64,000 nt of DNA, taken from positions 1 to 64,000 of the forward strand of contig SFGJ01000008.1 in assembly GCA_004557655.1 (NCBI GenBank), given 5' to 3'. A program made the translations under genes and the position numbers. A model generated the notes under the pieces. It saw only the letters and a program-made list of their open reading frames with translations, had not been told where the DNA came from and did not search any database. Positions 1 through 7,501 of this stretch are shown here, in pieces; the first letter of the stretch is position 1; each line of letters opens with the position of its first letter. Source of the DNA: Clostridiales bacterium. GTDB taxonomy: Bacteria > Bacillota > Clostridia > Oscillospirales > Oscillospiraceae.

Positions 1-62
1 ACCGTCATATATACCCTCCTTTCCTTTGCCGGATTATTACTGTCTTCATTTTACTCTCTCTG

Positions 63-133
63 AGGGTGAAAAAACGTCTTTGGCGTGAAATGTCGTTTTG
101 GGGGCGTGAAATGCAGCTCGCACGGTTGAAAAA
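63..133. promoter_or_regulatory. Direct repeats resembling LytTR-regulator binding sites
   Basis: The 11-base word GGCGTGAAATG occurs exactly at 82-92 and again at 103-113, 21 bases apart, or two helical turns. Weaker relatives (AGGGTGAAAAA near 63 and CGGTTGAAAAA near 123) extend the series at about 20-base steps. Direct repeats of 9-11 bases at about two-turn spacing are the typical target layout of LytTR response regulators (AgrA, ComE, VirR). These regulators pair with GHKL kinases, and a broken GHKL kinase lies immediately downstream. The repeats are seen directly; the regulator family is inferred. Confidence 0.4.
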
Positions 134-147
134 GGCATAAAAAAAGG

Positions 148-457
148 CGTTCTGCCTATACCGTCTCACTTCTGCGCCATGATATGCGTCATTTTCTCAC
201 CACTGTTTCCGCTTATATTGACAGCGATGAATACGATCAGGCAAAGGAGTATATCAAGCGGAAAAGCGGCATATTGTACTTCATTTACGAATGGACGACG
301 GCAAGCTGCTGATTTCCCTCAAAAACACCTTTGCAGAGAAGCCGGTCATGACGGCGGCTTTGGTACGCAGAGCATCCGCTATGTCACAGAAAAGCTGAAC
401 GGCAACTGCCAGTTCTCGGTGAAGGACGATTGGTTTATACTTAGAATCGTATTATAG
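148..457 (+). pseudogene. Decayed GHKL-type sensor histidine kinase, C-terminal part
   Basis: Pieces of one kinase can be read in three frames. The first (from about 148) holds RHDMRHF, the phospho-acceptor histidine motif of AgrC/LytS-like GHKL kinases, followed by a helical stretch. The second, around 291-335, reads MDDGKLLISLKN, like the strand before the last ATP-binding box. The third, ending at the TAG at 455-457, reads GTQSIRYVTEKL and FSVKDDWFILRIVL, like the final G-box helix and closing strands of the ATPase domain. At least two frameshifts or small deletions separate the pieces, and the sensor half is missing, so the gene is dead. No matching response regulator is in the window. 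Confidence 0.7.
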
Positions 458-509
458 TTTAATCGCATAAAACTTAAATCTATATATTGCTATCCAACAT
501 AAAACACAA

Positions 510-543
510 AAATGCTCTCTGCAAATATCGGTAGAGAGCATTT
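510..543. terminator. Intrinsic terminator hairpin
   Basis: AAATGCTCTCT (510-520) pairs with AGAGAGCATTT (533-543) and is followed on the plus strand by TCTTCTT. It lies about 140 bases beyond the stop of the minus-strand phosphoesterase gene and downstream of the kinase remnant, so it could serve either. The rest of 458-686 is AT-rich and shows nothing else I can support. Confidence 0.5.
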
Positions 544-686
544 CTTCTTAATATATCCTCGTTATATAATGCAATTCATATATATCATTAAGGGTACCGG
601 GTGCCGTCAACAGATCCCTTATTGTACCTTATCCTGCTGCATTTCTGCTTGCTTTCTTATGTCAGCGAACTATTGGCGCTGTTTTT

Positions 687-1304
687 TTACGGCTTCGGCG
701 GAATGGGCCTGAAATCCGGCTTTCCCGGCAGCCACCCCTCTTTTCCCCGCTCCATGCGGGGCGGCGGCGGGATGACCGCATCCAGCTCCCCGGCATAGTA
801 AGCCCGGTTATTCTCCACAAGCTGCTGCAGCGTCACGGGACGGTAGAAATTCACATCCACCCCGGCGTTGAGCACCCGTGGGAGCCGGCGCAGCAGCTCA
901 TACTCCGGTCCCCGTCCATGGTGCAGGTGTCCGTGGATCATGTAGCCGCGCTTACAGTATATAATGGGGTAGTGGCACAGGAGGATGTGATCCTCCCCGT
1001 CCTCTATTTCATTGAAATCCGTCACCGACTCAAAGCACTCATACAGCCGCCCGGCATCCTCGAAGGGCGTGTCGTGGTTGCCCCGGATCAGGTGCTTGTG
1101 CCCGTGGAGCCGCCCCAGGGCGCGCAGGGGCACATGCCCGTCGTTATACCCCACATCCCCCACCAGATACACCGTGTCCGCCTCTGTAACAGTTTCGTTC
1201 CAGTTGCGGATCAAAGTCTCGTCCATCTCCGCCACCGTGGCGAAGGGACGGGAGGACAGCAGGGGCGCGTAGTGAAAATGCAGGTCGGCGGTGTAGTAGA
1301 TCAT
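687..1304 (-). CDS. Metallophosphoesterase (calcineurin-like)
   Basis: Cytosolic phosphoesterase of 205 residues with a two-metal active site. The family blocks appear in order: DLH near the start, GDVGY, GNHD, CHYP and GHLH, which supply the usual Asp, His and Asn metal ligands. Such small enzymes hydrolyse phosphate mono- or diesters; the substrate cannot be told from the sequence. The start at 1304 is chosen because GGGGAGGAG sits just before it and the protein opens directly with the first strand and DLH motif (MIYYTADLHF). An upstream in-frame start would add 16 residues with no family match. It stands alone, divergent from the T-box transporter operon. Confidence 0.85.
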   Translation of the reverse strand: MIYYTADLHFHYAPLLSSRPFATVAEMDETLIRNWNETVTEADTVYLVGDVGYNDGHVPLRALGRLHGHKHLIRGNHDTPFEDAGRLYECFESVTDFNEIEDGEDHILLCHYPIIYCKRGYMIHGHLHHGRGPEYELLRRLPRVLNAGVDVNFYRPVTLQQLVENNRAYYAGELDAVIPPPPRMERGKEGWLPGKPDFRPIPPKP

Positions 1305-1402
1305 AGCTTCTCCTCCCCCATATGTTTCTGCCGCCATTGTACCACCGGGCAAAAGGGCAAGTCAAATGCTCCGCTCTTTTCAAAAAAATTTGCGAAACGG
1401 TC

Positions 1403-1431
1403 TTGACAAGAATGGAAAATATGATTATAAT
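1403..1431 (+). promoter_or_regulatory. Sigma-A promoter for the T-box leader and trpXYZ
   Basis: A perfect consensus promoter: TTGACA at 1403-1408, a 17-base spacer and TATAAT at 1426-1431. Transcription would begin near 1438, exactly where the T-box leader starts. Such a strong promoter fits a gene whose control is by attenuation rather than at initiation. Confidence 0.85.
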
Positions 1432-1437
1432 GCCCTT

Positions 1438-1720
1438 AATTTCAAATTTGAAACCTGTGAGGAAGAAGAGTAGCGCGGAACAGGGCATCCCAAGAGAGCT
1501 TCGAGTGGTGTGATCGGAGCGATGTGCAGCCGTGTGAATGGCCTTCCGAGGGCGGCTTGAACGGAGCACCCGCTCCAAGTAGGGTCCGACGGGAACCCTC
1601 CCGTTATCCGTGGGGTACGCATGATGGTGCGTAAAAGCGAGTGGGCATCGAAAGATGTCAATTTGGGTGGTATCGCAGAAGCAGAGGCTTTTGTCCCATG
1701 TGGGGCAGAGGTCTTTTTTG
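1438..1720 (+). promoter_or_regulatory. T-box leader, probably reading tRNA-Trp
   Basis: A leader of about 280 nucleotides with the parts of a T-box riboswitch. It has an AGAGAG internal motif (about 1490) followed by GGTGTGA in the distal stem I. In the returning strand of stem I, GAA is followed by TGG at 1539-1541, the position where a specifier codon is expected, and TGG reads tryptophan. A small hairpin GCATC-GAAA-GATGT precedes the T-box sequence (about 1662-1677, GGGTGGTATCGCAG), whose TGGN bulge would bind the uncharged tRNA end. A terminator (1683-1720) follows. Uncharged tRNA would favour the antiterminator and switch on the transporter. The T-box class is clear; the Trp assignment rests on codon position plus the TrpX-like downstream gene. 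Confidence 0.85.
1683..1720 (+). terminator. T-box terminator hairpin
   Basis: The arm starting AGAGGCTTTTGTCCCA pairs almost without interruption with TGGGGCAGAGGTCT across a 2-base loop and is followed by TTTTTTG. It is the OFF state of the T-box switch; its 5' arm begins right after the T-box sequence, so the antiterminator and terminator exclude one another. Confidence 0.8.
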
Positions 1721-1797
1721 TTTCCTAAGTTCCGGCCGCCGGCAACGGCCCCTCCATCCGCCGCCCGAACGAAAAAAATTTTTGGAGGTAAACAAAC

Positions 1798-2856
1798 ATG
1801 AAAAAAAACACCGTAAAGAAGCTGGTTTCCCTGGCTCTGGCCGCCATGATGGCATTGTCTCTCTTCGCCTGCGGCTCTAAGAAAGACGATTCCCCCTCCG
1901 GCAGCAAGACCTACAAGGTAGGTATCTGCAACTATGTGGACGACGCTTCCCTGAATCAGATCGTCAGCAACATCCGGTCCCGTCTGGAGGCTATCGGCCA
2001 GGAGAAGGGCGTGCAATTCGACATCAGCTATGACAACTGCAACGCCGACGCCACCGTTATGAACCAGATCATCGCCAACTTCATCGCCGATAAGGTGGAT
2101 CTGATGATCGGCGTGGCTACCCCCGTGGCCGTGGCCATGCAGGCCGCCACCGAGGACAACAAGATCCCCGTGGTATTCGCAGCCGTGTCCGATCCCGTGA
2201 GCGCGGAGCTGGTGAGCAGTCTGGAATCCCCCGGCGCCAACATCACCGGCACCTCTGACTATCTGGACACCGACGCCATTCTGGACCTGATCTTTGCCGC
2301 CGACCCCGGCGCCAAGAACATCGCCCTGCTGTATGACCAGGGACAGGATTCCTCTACCACCCCCATCAAGAACGCCAAGGCTTATCTGGACAAGAAGGGC
2401 GTTGCTTATAAGGAGTACAACGGCACCACCACCGATGAGATCATGATGGCTGTGAGCAAGCTGGTGAGCGATCAGGTGGACGCCGTGTTCACCCCCACCG
2501 ACAACACCGTGATGAAAGCAGAGCTGTCCATCTACGAGACTCTGGCCAAGGCCGGCATCCCCCACTACACCGGCGCTGATTCCTTTGCCCTCAACGGCGC
2601 CTTCCTGGGCTACGGTGTGGATTACGCCAACCTGGGCGTGGAGACCGCCAACATGGTCGCCAAGATTCTGCTGGACGGCGCTGACCCCGCCTCCACCGCC
2701 GTGATGACCTTCGACAACGGCACCGCCACCATCAACACCGAGGTCTGCCAAATGCTGGGCATGAACTATGACGAGCTGGCCACGACCTTCGGCCCCATGT
2801 GCACCAAGGTGCAGCCCATCGTCACCGCCGAAAGCTTTGACGACCTGAATCAATAA
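1798..2856 (+). CDS. trpX: ABC transporter substrate-binding lipoprotein, TrpX-like
   Basis: Extracellular lipoprotein of 352 residues that captures the substrate for the importer encoded by the next two genes. It starts with a lysine-rich, hydrophobic signal peptide and a lipobox with the lipidated cysteine at residue 25 (LFAC), then a Ser/Lys/Asp linker. The mature part is a two-lobed type I binding fold of the ABC_sub_bind family (blocks such as NADATVMNQI, GVATPVA and VFAAVSDP). Members placed behind T-boxes for tRNA-Trp are predicted tryptophan (or related aromatic) carriers called TrpX. AAATTTTTGGAGG lies just before the ATG. The Trp substrate is inferred from the leader, not from binding residues. 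Confidence 0.85.
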   Translation: MKKNTVKKLVSLALAAMMALSLFACGSKKDDSPSGSKTYKVGICNYVDDASLNQIVSNIRSRLEAIGQEKGVQFDISYDNCNADATVMNQIIANFIADKVDLMIGVATPVAVAMQAATEDNKIPVVFAAVSDPVSAELVSSLESPGANITGTSDYLDTDAILDLIFAADPGAKNIALLYDQGQDSSTTPIKNAKAYLDKKGVAYKEYNGTTTDEIMMAVSKLVSDQVDAVFTPTDNTVMKAELSIYETLAKAGIPHYTGADSFALNGAFLGYGVDYANLGVETANMVAKILLDGADPASTAVMTFDNGTATINTEVCQMLGMNYDELATTFGPMCTKVQPIVTAESFDDLNQ

Positions 2857-2881
2857 AACTTTCTGAAGGAGAAGGAACTCC

Positions 2882-3799
2882 ATGAACTTCTTATCCCTCG
2901 TCCAGACCGCCTTGGAGCTGGGCCTCATCTGCTCGCTGACGGTGCTGGCCCTGTTCCTCAGCTACTCCATGCTGAACGTGTGTGACCTGTCCACCGACGG
3001 CTGCTTCACCCTGGGCGCCGCTGTGGGTGCCACGGTGGCCATTGCCGGGCATCCTTACCTGGCCATTCTGGCGGCTATGGCCGCCGGCATGCTGTCCGGT
3101 TTTCTCACCGCCCTGCTTCAGACAAAAATGGGCATAGACAGTCTGCTCTCGGGCATCATCGTCAACACGGGACTGTACTCCATCAACATCGCCGTAATGG
3201 ACGGGTCCTCCCTGCTGAACATGAACAAGACGGACACGGTGTTTACCAAGGCCAAGGCCCTGCTGGAGGGCACATTCCTGGCCGAGCAGTACAAGCTCTT
3301 TGTGGCGGTTATTGCCGTGGCGTTGGTGGTTGCGTTTCTGGCGCTGTTCCTGCGGACGAGACTGGGCCTTGCAATCCGTGCCACCGGCGACAATCCGGAC
3401 ATGGTGCGCTCCTCCTCCATCAACCCCGCCTTCACCACCATCGTGGGCCTGTGCGTGGCCAATGCCTTCACAGGGCTCTCCGGCTGCCTGCTGGCCCAGT
3501 GCCAGAAATCCGTGAGCATCGACATCGGCACCGGCATGGTGACCATCGCTCTGGCCTCCCTGCTCATGGGGCAGGTGCTTTTGGGCAAGGGCAGCATCCT
3601 AAAGCGCGCCCTGGGCATGGTGGTGGGCGCCTTCGCTTTCCGCCTGGTGTATACCATCGCCCTGCGGCTGGATATGCCCGCCTTCATGCTCAAGCTGGTG
3701 TCCTCTGTCATCGTGGTGCTGGCCATCGCAACGCCCTACTTCAAGCGCCGGCTTCCCCTGCTGCGCCGCCGTATGGCCGCCGGAAAGGAGGCCCGTTAA
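2882..3799 (+). CDS. trpY: ABC transporter permease, TrpY-like
   Basis: Integral membrane permease of 305 residues from the branched-chain/BMP permease family, with about eight to nine hydrophobic helices. It carries the family glycine-rich stretch near the start (CDLSTDGCFTLGA) and the cytoplasmic coupling region RLGLAIRATGDNPDM, which contacts the ATPase. It begins 25 bases after trpX with GAAGGAGAAGG as ribosome site and ends in a basic tail. Transport direction is inward, powered by the following ATPase. Confidence 0.85.
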   Translation: MNFLSLVQTALELGLICSLTVLALFLSYSMLNVCDLSTDGCFTLGAAVGATVAIAGHPYLAILAAMAAGMLSGFLTALLQTKMGIDSLLSGIIVNTGLYSINIAVMDGSSLLNMNKTDTVFTKAKALLEGTFLAEQYKLFVAVIAVALVVAFLALFLRTRLGLAIRATGDNPDMVRSSSINPAFTTIVGLCVANAFTGLSGCLLAQCQKSVSIDIGTGMVTIALASLLMGQVLLGKGSILKRALGMVVGAFAFRLVYTIALRLDMPAFMLKLVSSVIVVLAIATPYFKRRLPLLRRRMAAGKEAR

Positions 3800-3800
3800 C

Positions 3801-4589
3801 ATGTTGAAGATCGAGCACATTTCCAAGACCTTTAACCCCGGCACCATCAATGAAAAAGCAGCGCTGCGGGATCTGAGCCTGCATCTGGCCCCCGGCGATT
3901 TTGTCACCATCATCGGCTCCAACGGTGCCGGAAAATCCACCCTCTTCAACGCCATCTGCGGCAGCTTCTTCACCGACAGCGGCAGCATTTATCTGGACGG
4001 GAAGAACATCACCTTCCAGCCGGAGTATATGCGTTCCCGGCAGATAGGCCGCCTGTTTCAGGATCCCATGCGGGGCAGCGCGCCCCACATGACCATCGAG
4101 GAAAATCTTTCCCTGGCAGCGCCCTCCGGCGGCTGGCTGAGCCATGTGTCCAGGGCGGATAAGGCCGCATTCCGGGATAAGCTGGCGGAGCTTGGCATGG
4201 GGCTGGAGGATCGGATGAAGCAGCCCGTCGGTCTTCTCTCCGGCGGTCAGCGGCAGGCGCTGACACTGCTCATGGCTACCTTCAACCCGCCGAAGCTGCT
4301 GCTTCTGGACGAGCACACCGCGGCCTTAGATCCTGCCACGGCGGAAAAAGTGTTGGAGATCACCCGGAAAACCGTGGCGGATAACCACATCACCACCCTC
4401 ATGGTCACCCACAATATGCACCAGGCTCTGGAGCTGGGGAACCGCACCCTGATGATGGACAGCGGACGCATCGTGCTGGATGTATCCGGCCAGGAGCGCG
4501 GCAACATGACCGTGGACGACCTGCTGGCCCGGTTCAAGGCCGGGGCAGGCAAGGCATTGGACAGTGACAGAATATTGCTGTCAGAATAA
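3801..4589 (+). CDS. trpZ: ABC transporter ATP-binding protein, TrpZ-like
   Basis: Cytoplasmic ATPase (262 residues) of the T-box-controlled importer. Walker A is GSNGAGKST near residue 40, the signature is LLSGGQRQ, Walker B is LLLLDEH followed by the D-loop region ALDP, and the switch histidine is in MVTHNM. The ATG lies one base after the trpY stop and its AAAGGAGG site is inside trpY, so the two are translated together. The operon ends 20 bases later in a strong hairpin (4610-4641). Confidence 0.85.
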   Translation: MLKIEHISKTFNPGTINEKAALRDLSLHLAPGDFVTIIGSNGAGKSTLFNAICGSFFTDSGSIYLDGKNITFQPEYMRSRQIGRLFQDPMRGSAPHMTIEENLSLAAPSGGWLSHVSRADKAAFRDKLAELGMGLEDRMKQPVGLLSGGQRQALTLLMATFNPPKLLLLDEHTAALDPATAEKVLEITRKTVADNHITTLMVTHNMHQALELGNRTLMMDSGRIVLDVSGQERGNMTVDDLLARFKAGAGKALDSDRILLSE

Positions 4590-4609
4590 GCAAAAGAAAA
4601 AGACGCACC

Positions 4610-4648
4610 TTGGGGCACCTGCGATAGAGCAGGTGCCCCAAACGCGTT
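4610..4648 (+). terminator. trpXYZ terminator, copy 1 of a GATAGA-loop hairpin family
   Basis: TGGGGCACCTGC (4611-4622) pairs with GCAGGTGCCCCA (4629-4640) across the loop GATAGA, followed by ACGCGTTTT. The CACCTGC-GATAGA-GCAGGTG tip recurs in terminators at 16.9 kb and 40.8 kb. About 70 bases after this hairpin resemble those after the 40.8-kb copy. Confidence 0.75.
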
Positions 4649-5059
4649 TTATGAGGCGGATGCGAAAAAGTGAATTGCAGTGAAATCAAAATTTATGGAG
4701 GACAATACAATGGACGGATTTTATTGCAGTTGAGCAGCCAAGCCTGCACTATGAGCTTGTCGATAACCACTTATTTATTTGATCCTCCAACTATTTGAAA
4801 TCCGTGCCGGAGTAGCAGGTGTGGTTGGCGTCATACGCACGAAATTCGATGCGATTATCCGCCGGTGCCACATATTTGCCATTAGGAACCAATCACTCTG
4901 AAAAAAGAATGCTTTTCAAAAAGGCAGCATTACGCTCAAACTTGTATTTTATTTCGGCACATGCTATACTCAAAGAAGAATTCCCCAAAGAAGAACGCCA
5001 TTGTGCGGGGGCAGAGAATTCCAACCACCAAAGAGCTTTATGGTCAGGAGGGTGGCATT
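4642..5059. other. Intergenic stretch with gene debris and the LysR promoter
   Basis: No intact gene. Bases 4645-4715 share similarity with 40815-40885 (TATGAGG, GGATGCGA, GTGAAAT, TTTATGGAGGACA), so both are copies of one dispersed unit. On the minus strand, about 4791-4890 can be read without a stop as a short peptide containing NGKYVAPADNRIEF and ending in a stop; it looks like the tail of a lost gene, which I cannot identify. A promoter TTGTAT-17-TATACT (4942-4970) drives the LysR gene. Confidence 0.5.
4942..4970 (+). promoter_or_regulatory. Probable sigma-A promoter for the LysR gene
   Basis: TTGTAT at 4942-4947, 17-base spacer, TATACT at 4965-4970. This leaves a leader of about 80 bases before the LysR start at 5060. 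Confidence 0.6.
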
Positions 5060-5932
5060 ATGACTCTACACCAGTTAATATACTTTACCGAGATTGTGCG
5101 GCAGCGCAGCTTCACCCGTGCCGCCCAACATCTCCACATCAGCCAACCTGCCTTGAGCAAGAGTGTGCGTATGTTGGAGCAGGAATTCGAGGCAGAGTTC
5201 ATTGACCGCATCGCCAAGGATTTTTCCCTCACGGATAGTGGCGTTTTGTTTCATGAGTACGCCCAGAAGATACTGTCCTTTGTGGATAGTCAAACCCGGG
5301 AGATACGCCAGCGCATTGAAAGTGCCGCCGGCACGCTGCGCATCGGTATCCCGCCTACCTCCGGGTCTATTTACTACCACACCCTCATCAGTCGGTTTCG
5401 GGCGCTATACCCGGATATAGACCTGCAAATTATGGAAGTCCCCTCCCGGCAGATATTATCTTCATTGAATGAGGGACAGTTGGATCTGGGCGTAGTATTG
5501 GAACCGGTAAACCGAGAGAACTATGTGGTACAGAGGGCCGTGCGATCTGAGATCGTGGCGGTGGTATCGCAGTCACACCCGCTGGCAGATGAGATATCCG
5601 TTCCCGTATCCCGCCTGCGGGATGAGCCGATACTGATGATCTCTCAGGACTTCATGTTCAGCGGACTGGTGGAGGAGATGTGCCGTGAGGCGGGCTTCAC
5701 GCCTCGCGTGGTCTTTGAAAGCTCTCAGTGGGACCTGCTCTATGAGATGGCACTAGATGGGCAGGGCGTGGCGTTCTTTCCCCGGGCTCTGATAAATAAG
5801 CACCCACGGCCGGAGGCCGTGTGCCTGGAGCTGCGCGAACCTCACACGCCGTGGACGCTGTCGGTGGCCTATCGCAAGGGGCGGTTCATCACGACTCCTA
5901 TGCGTCTTTTTTTGGATATGTGCAAGGAATAA
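5060..5932 (+). CDS. LysR-family transcriptional regulator
   Basis: DNA-binding activator or repressor of 290 residues. The winged helix-turn-helix lies in residues 1-60 (FTEIVRQRSFTRAAQHLHIS, then QPALSKSVRMLE). A long linker helix follows, then a two-lobed effector domain. The start at 5060 is chosen over an upstream in-frame ATG because CAGGAGGGTGG precedes it and the protein then opens with the canonical MTLHQLIYF. It is followed by its own terminator (5938-5964) and then, in the same direction, by the CoA-transferase gene, its most likely target. The effector is unknown; a CoA ester or organic acid would fit the neighbour. Confidence 0.85.
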   Translation: MTLHQLIYFTEIVRQRSFTRAAQHLHISQPALSKSVRMLEQEFEAEFIDRIAKDFSLTDSGVLFHEYAQKILSFVDSQTREIRQRIESAAGTLRIGIPPTSGSIYYHTLISRFRALYPDIDLQIMEVPSRQILSSLNEGQLDLGVVLEPVNRENYVVQRAVRSEIVAVVSQSHPLADEISVPVSRLRDEPILMISQDFMFSGLVEEMCREAGFTPRVVFESSQWDLLYEMALDGQGVAFFPRALINKHPRPEAVCLELREPHTPWTLSVAYRKGRFITTPMRLFLDMCKE

Positions 5933-5937
5933 GGGCA

Positions 5938-5964
5938 AGCGGTCTCGTTTCTGAGACCGCTTTT
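5938..5964 (+). terminator. Terminator after the LysR gene
   Basis: AGCGGTCTC pairs with GAGACCGCT around a six-base loop and is followed by TTTTC. It separates the regulator from the CoA-transferase gene, whose own promoter must lie in 5965-6090. Confidence 0.65.
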
Positions 5965-6091
5965 CTGCGCTATAAATTTAAGTTATAGCTGATGAAAAAC
6001 AGGTATTTTACATTTTCGGCAAAAACCTTTATGTTGGAATAGAACCAAACTATGGATCAATCTATTCTGCCAAGCAGGGAAAGGATCTCTT

Positions 6092-7411
6092 ATGAACAGA
6101 TATCAGGAAGAGTATGCACAGAAGAAAATGTCTGCACAGCAGGTACTGGAAAATATCCGCAGCAACGACTTTATTTTTACCCCCATGGCTGCATCTTGCC
6201 CGGACGCCCTGATGGGCGAATTACAGCATCTGAAGGACACCAACGTTGAAAATGTGATCCTGCAGACCTGCATCCCCACGGACTATCCCGCGTTCCATGA
6301 TCCGGAGATGGATAAAGTCCTGACGCACCACGGCTGGTTCTTCTCCGCCGGGCTGCGTAAGGCCAACGCCAAGCATCTTGTGAGTGCCGTGCCGCAGCAC
6401 TCCACCAGTATTCTGCGCAAGACGCTGGACCGTATCCGTCACGAGGGTCGCCGTCCGGTGCTGCTGACTACCGTGTCCCCCATGGACGCCCGAGGCTATA
6501 TGTCTCTGTCCGTCAGCTCCATTTACGAAATGGATGTCATACGCGCCGGAGCAGTCCTGCTGGTGGAGGTGAACCCCAACTACCCCCGGACATTTGGTGA
6601 CACAATGGTGCACATCTCCCAAGTCACCGCGCTGGTGGAATCCAACCGGAACATTCTCTGCATCGATCCCGCACCCTATACGGAGGTAGATGCAACGATC
6701 GGCCGGTATGTGGCCTCGCTGGTGGAGGATGGCTCTACCATCCAGTTGGGCATCGGCAACATCCCCAACGCTGTGGCCAACGAGCTGAAGGTCAAAAAAC
6801 ACCTGGGCATTCACACGGAGATGTTTACTGAGATAATGGTAGACCTCATTGAATGCGGTGCCGTGGACAACACCCAGAAGGGCTTTAACGACGGCGTGAG
6901 CATCTGCTCCTTTACCATGGGGAGCCGACGGCTATATGACTTCTTGGACGACAATCCCATGGTGCTGTTCAAGTCCAGCACCTATTCCAACGACCCTTAC
7001 ACCATTGGGCGCAACAATAAGTTCGTGTCCATCAACGCCACATTGGAGATGGATCTCACCGGACAGGCCGCCAGCGAATCTGTCGGCCCGGTGCAGTTCT
7101 CCGGCTCGGGCGGTCAGGCGGAGACGGTGCAAGGTTCACAGATGTCCCCCGGAGGCAAGTCCATTTTGGCCATGCACTCCACCTACACCGACCAAGATGG
7201 CAAGATGCACTCCAAAATCGTCCCCATGCTGACCCCCGGTGCGGCCGTGACCACCTCTCGCAATGATGTGGACTATGTGGTCACAGAGTACGGTATCGCA
7301 TGGCTGCGCGGCTTGACCATCACCGAGCGGGTACAGGCGCTGACCAAAATCGCTCATCCGGATTTCCGGGAGTGGCTGCTGGCGGAGGCGGTGAAAAACC
7401 GCATTTGGTAA
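6092..7411 (+). CDS. Acetyl-CoA hydrolase/transferase family CoA-transferase
   Basis: Enzyme of 439 residues that moves CoA between acyl-CoA esters and free acids (butyryl-CoA:acetate or 4-hydroxybutyrate CoA-transferase family, Cat1/Cat2-like). The C-terminal hydrolase/transferase domain is plain: IQLGIGNIPNAVA, GIHTEMFTE (the region expected to carry the catalytic glutamate), ESVGPVQFSGSGGQ and TEYGIAWLRG. In the family the glutamate forms a covalent CoA thioester. It starts with an AAGGATC site. It is convergent with the SDR gene across a shared terminator and near a Liv-importer operon, so it probably activates the imported or oxidised acid. The exact acyl group cannot be read from sequence. 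Confidence 0.85.
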   Translation: MNRYQEEYAQKKMSAQQVLENIRSNDFIFTPMAASCPDALMGELQHLKDTNVENVILQTCIPTDYPAFHDPEMDKVLTHHGWFFSAGLRKANAKHLVSAVPQHSTSILRKTLDRIRHEGRRPVLLTTVSPMDARGYMSLSVSSIYEMDVIRAGAVLLVEVNPNYPRTFGDTMVHISQVTALVESNRNILCIDPAPYTEVDATIGRYVASLVEDGSTIQLGIGNIPNAVANELKVKKHLGIHTEMFTEIMVDLIECGAVDNTQKGFNDGVSICSFTMGSRRLYDFLDDNPMVLFKSSTYSNDPYTIGRNNKFVSINATLEMDLTGQAASESVGPVQFSGSGGQAETVQGSQMSPGGKSILAMHSTYTDQDGKMHSKIVPMLTPGAAVTTSRNDVDYVVTEYGIAWLRGLTITERVQALTKIAHPDFREWLLAEAVKNRIW

Positions 7412-7435
7412 ATCTTTCTTAACACCGAAATATAG

Positions 7436-7470
7436 AAGAGACCCGGCGCATGAGATGCGCCGGGTCTCTT
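7436..7470. terminator. Bidirectional terminator between convergent genes
   Basis: AAGAGACCCGGCGCA (7436-7450) pairs perfectly with TGCGCCGGGTCTCTT (7456-7470) around TGAGA. It serves the CoA-transferase gene on the plus strand and the end of the Liv/hydrolase/SDR operon on the minus strand. Confidence 0.75.
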
Positions 7471-7501
7471 CTTATGAGAGGCAAATCCAGAACAAAAAAT
7501 A

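Noticed and set aside
1144..2928. A minus-strand open frame of 594 codons opposite trpX and the T-box
   Set aside because: It crosses the promoter, T-box and phosphoesterase gene and is repetitive Gly/His-rich; a shadow.
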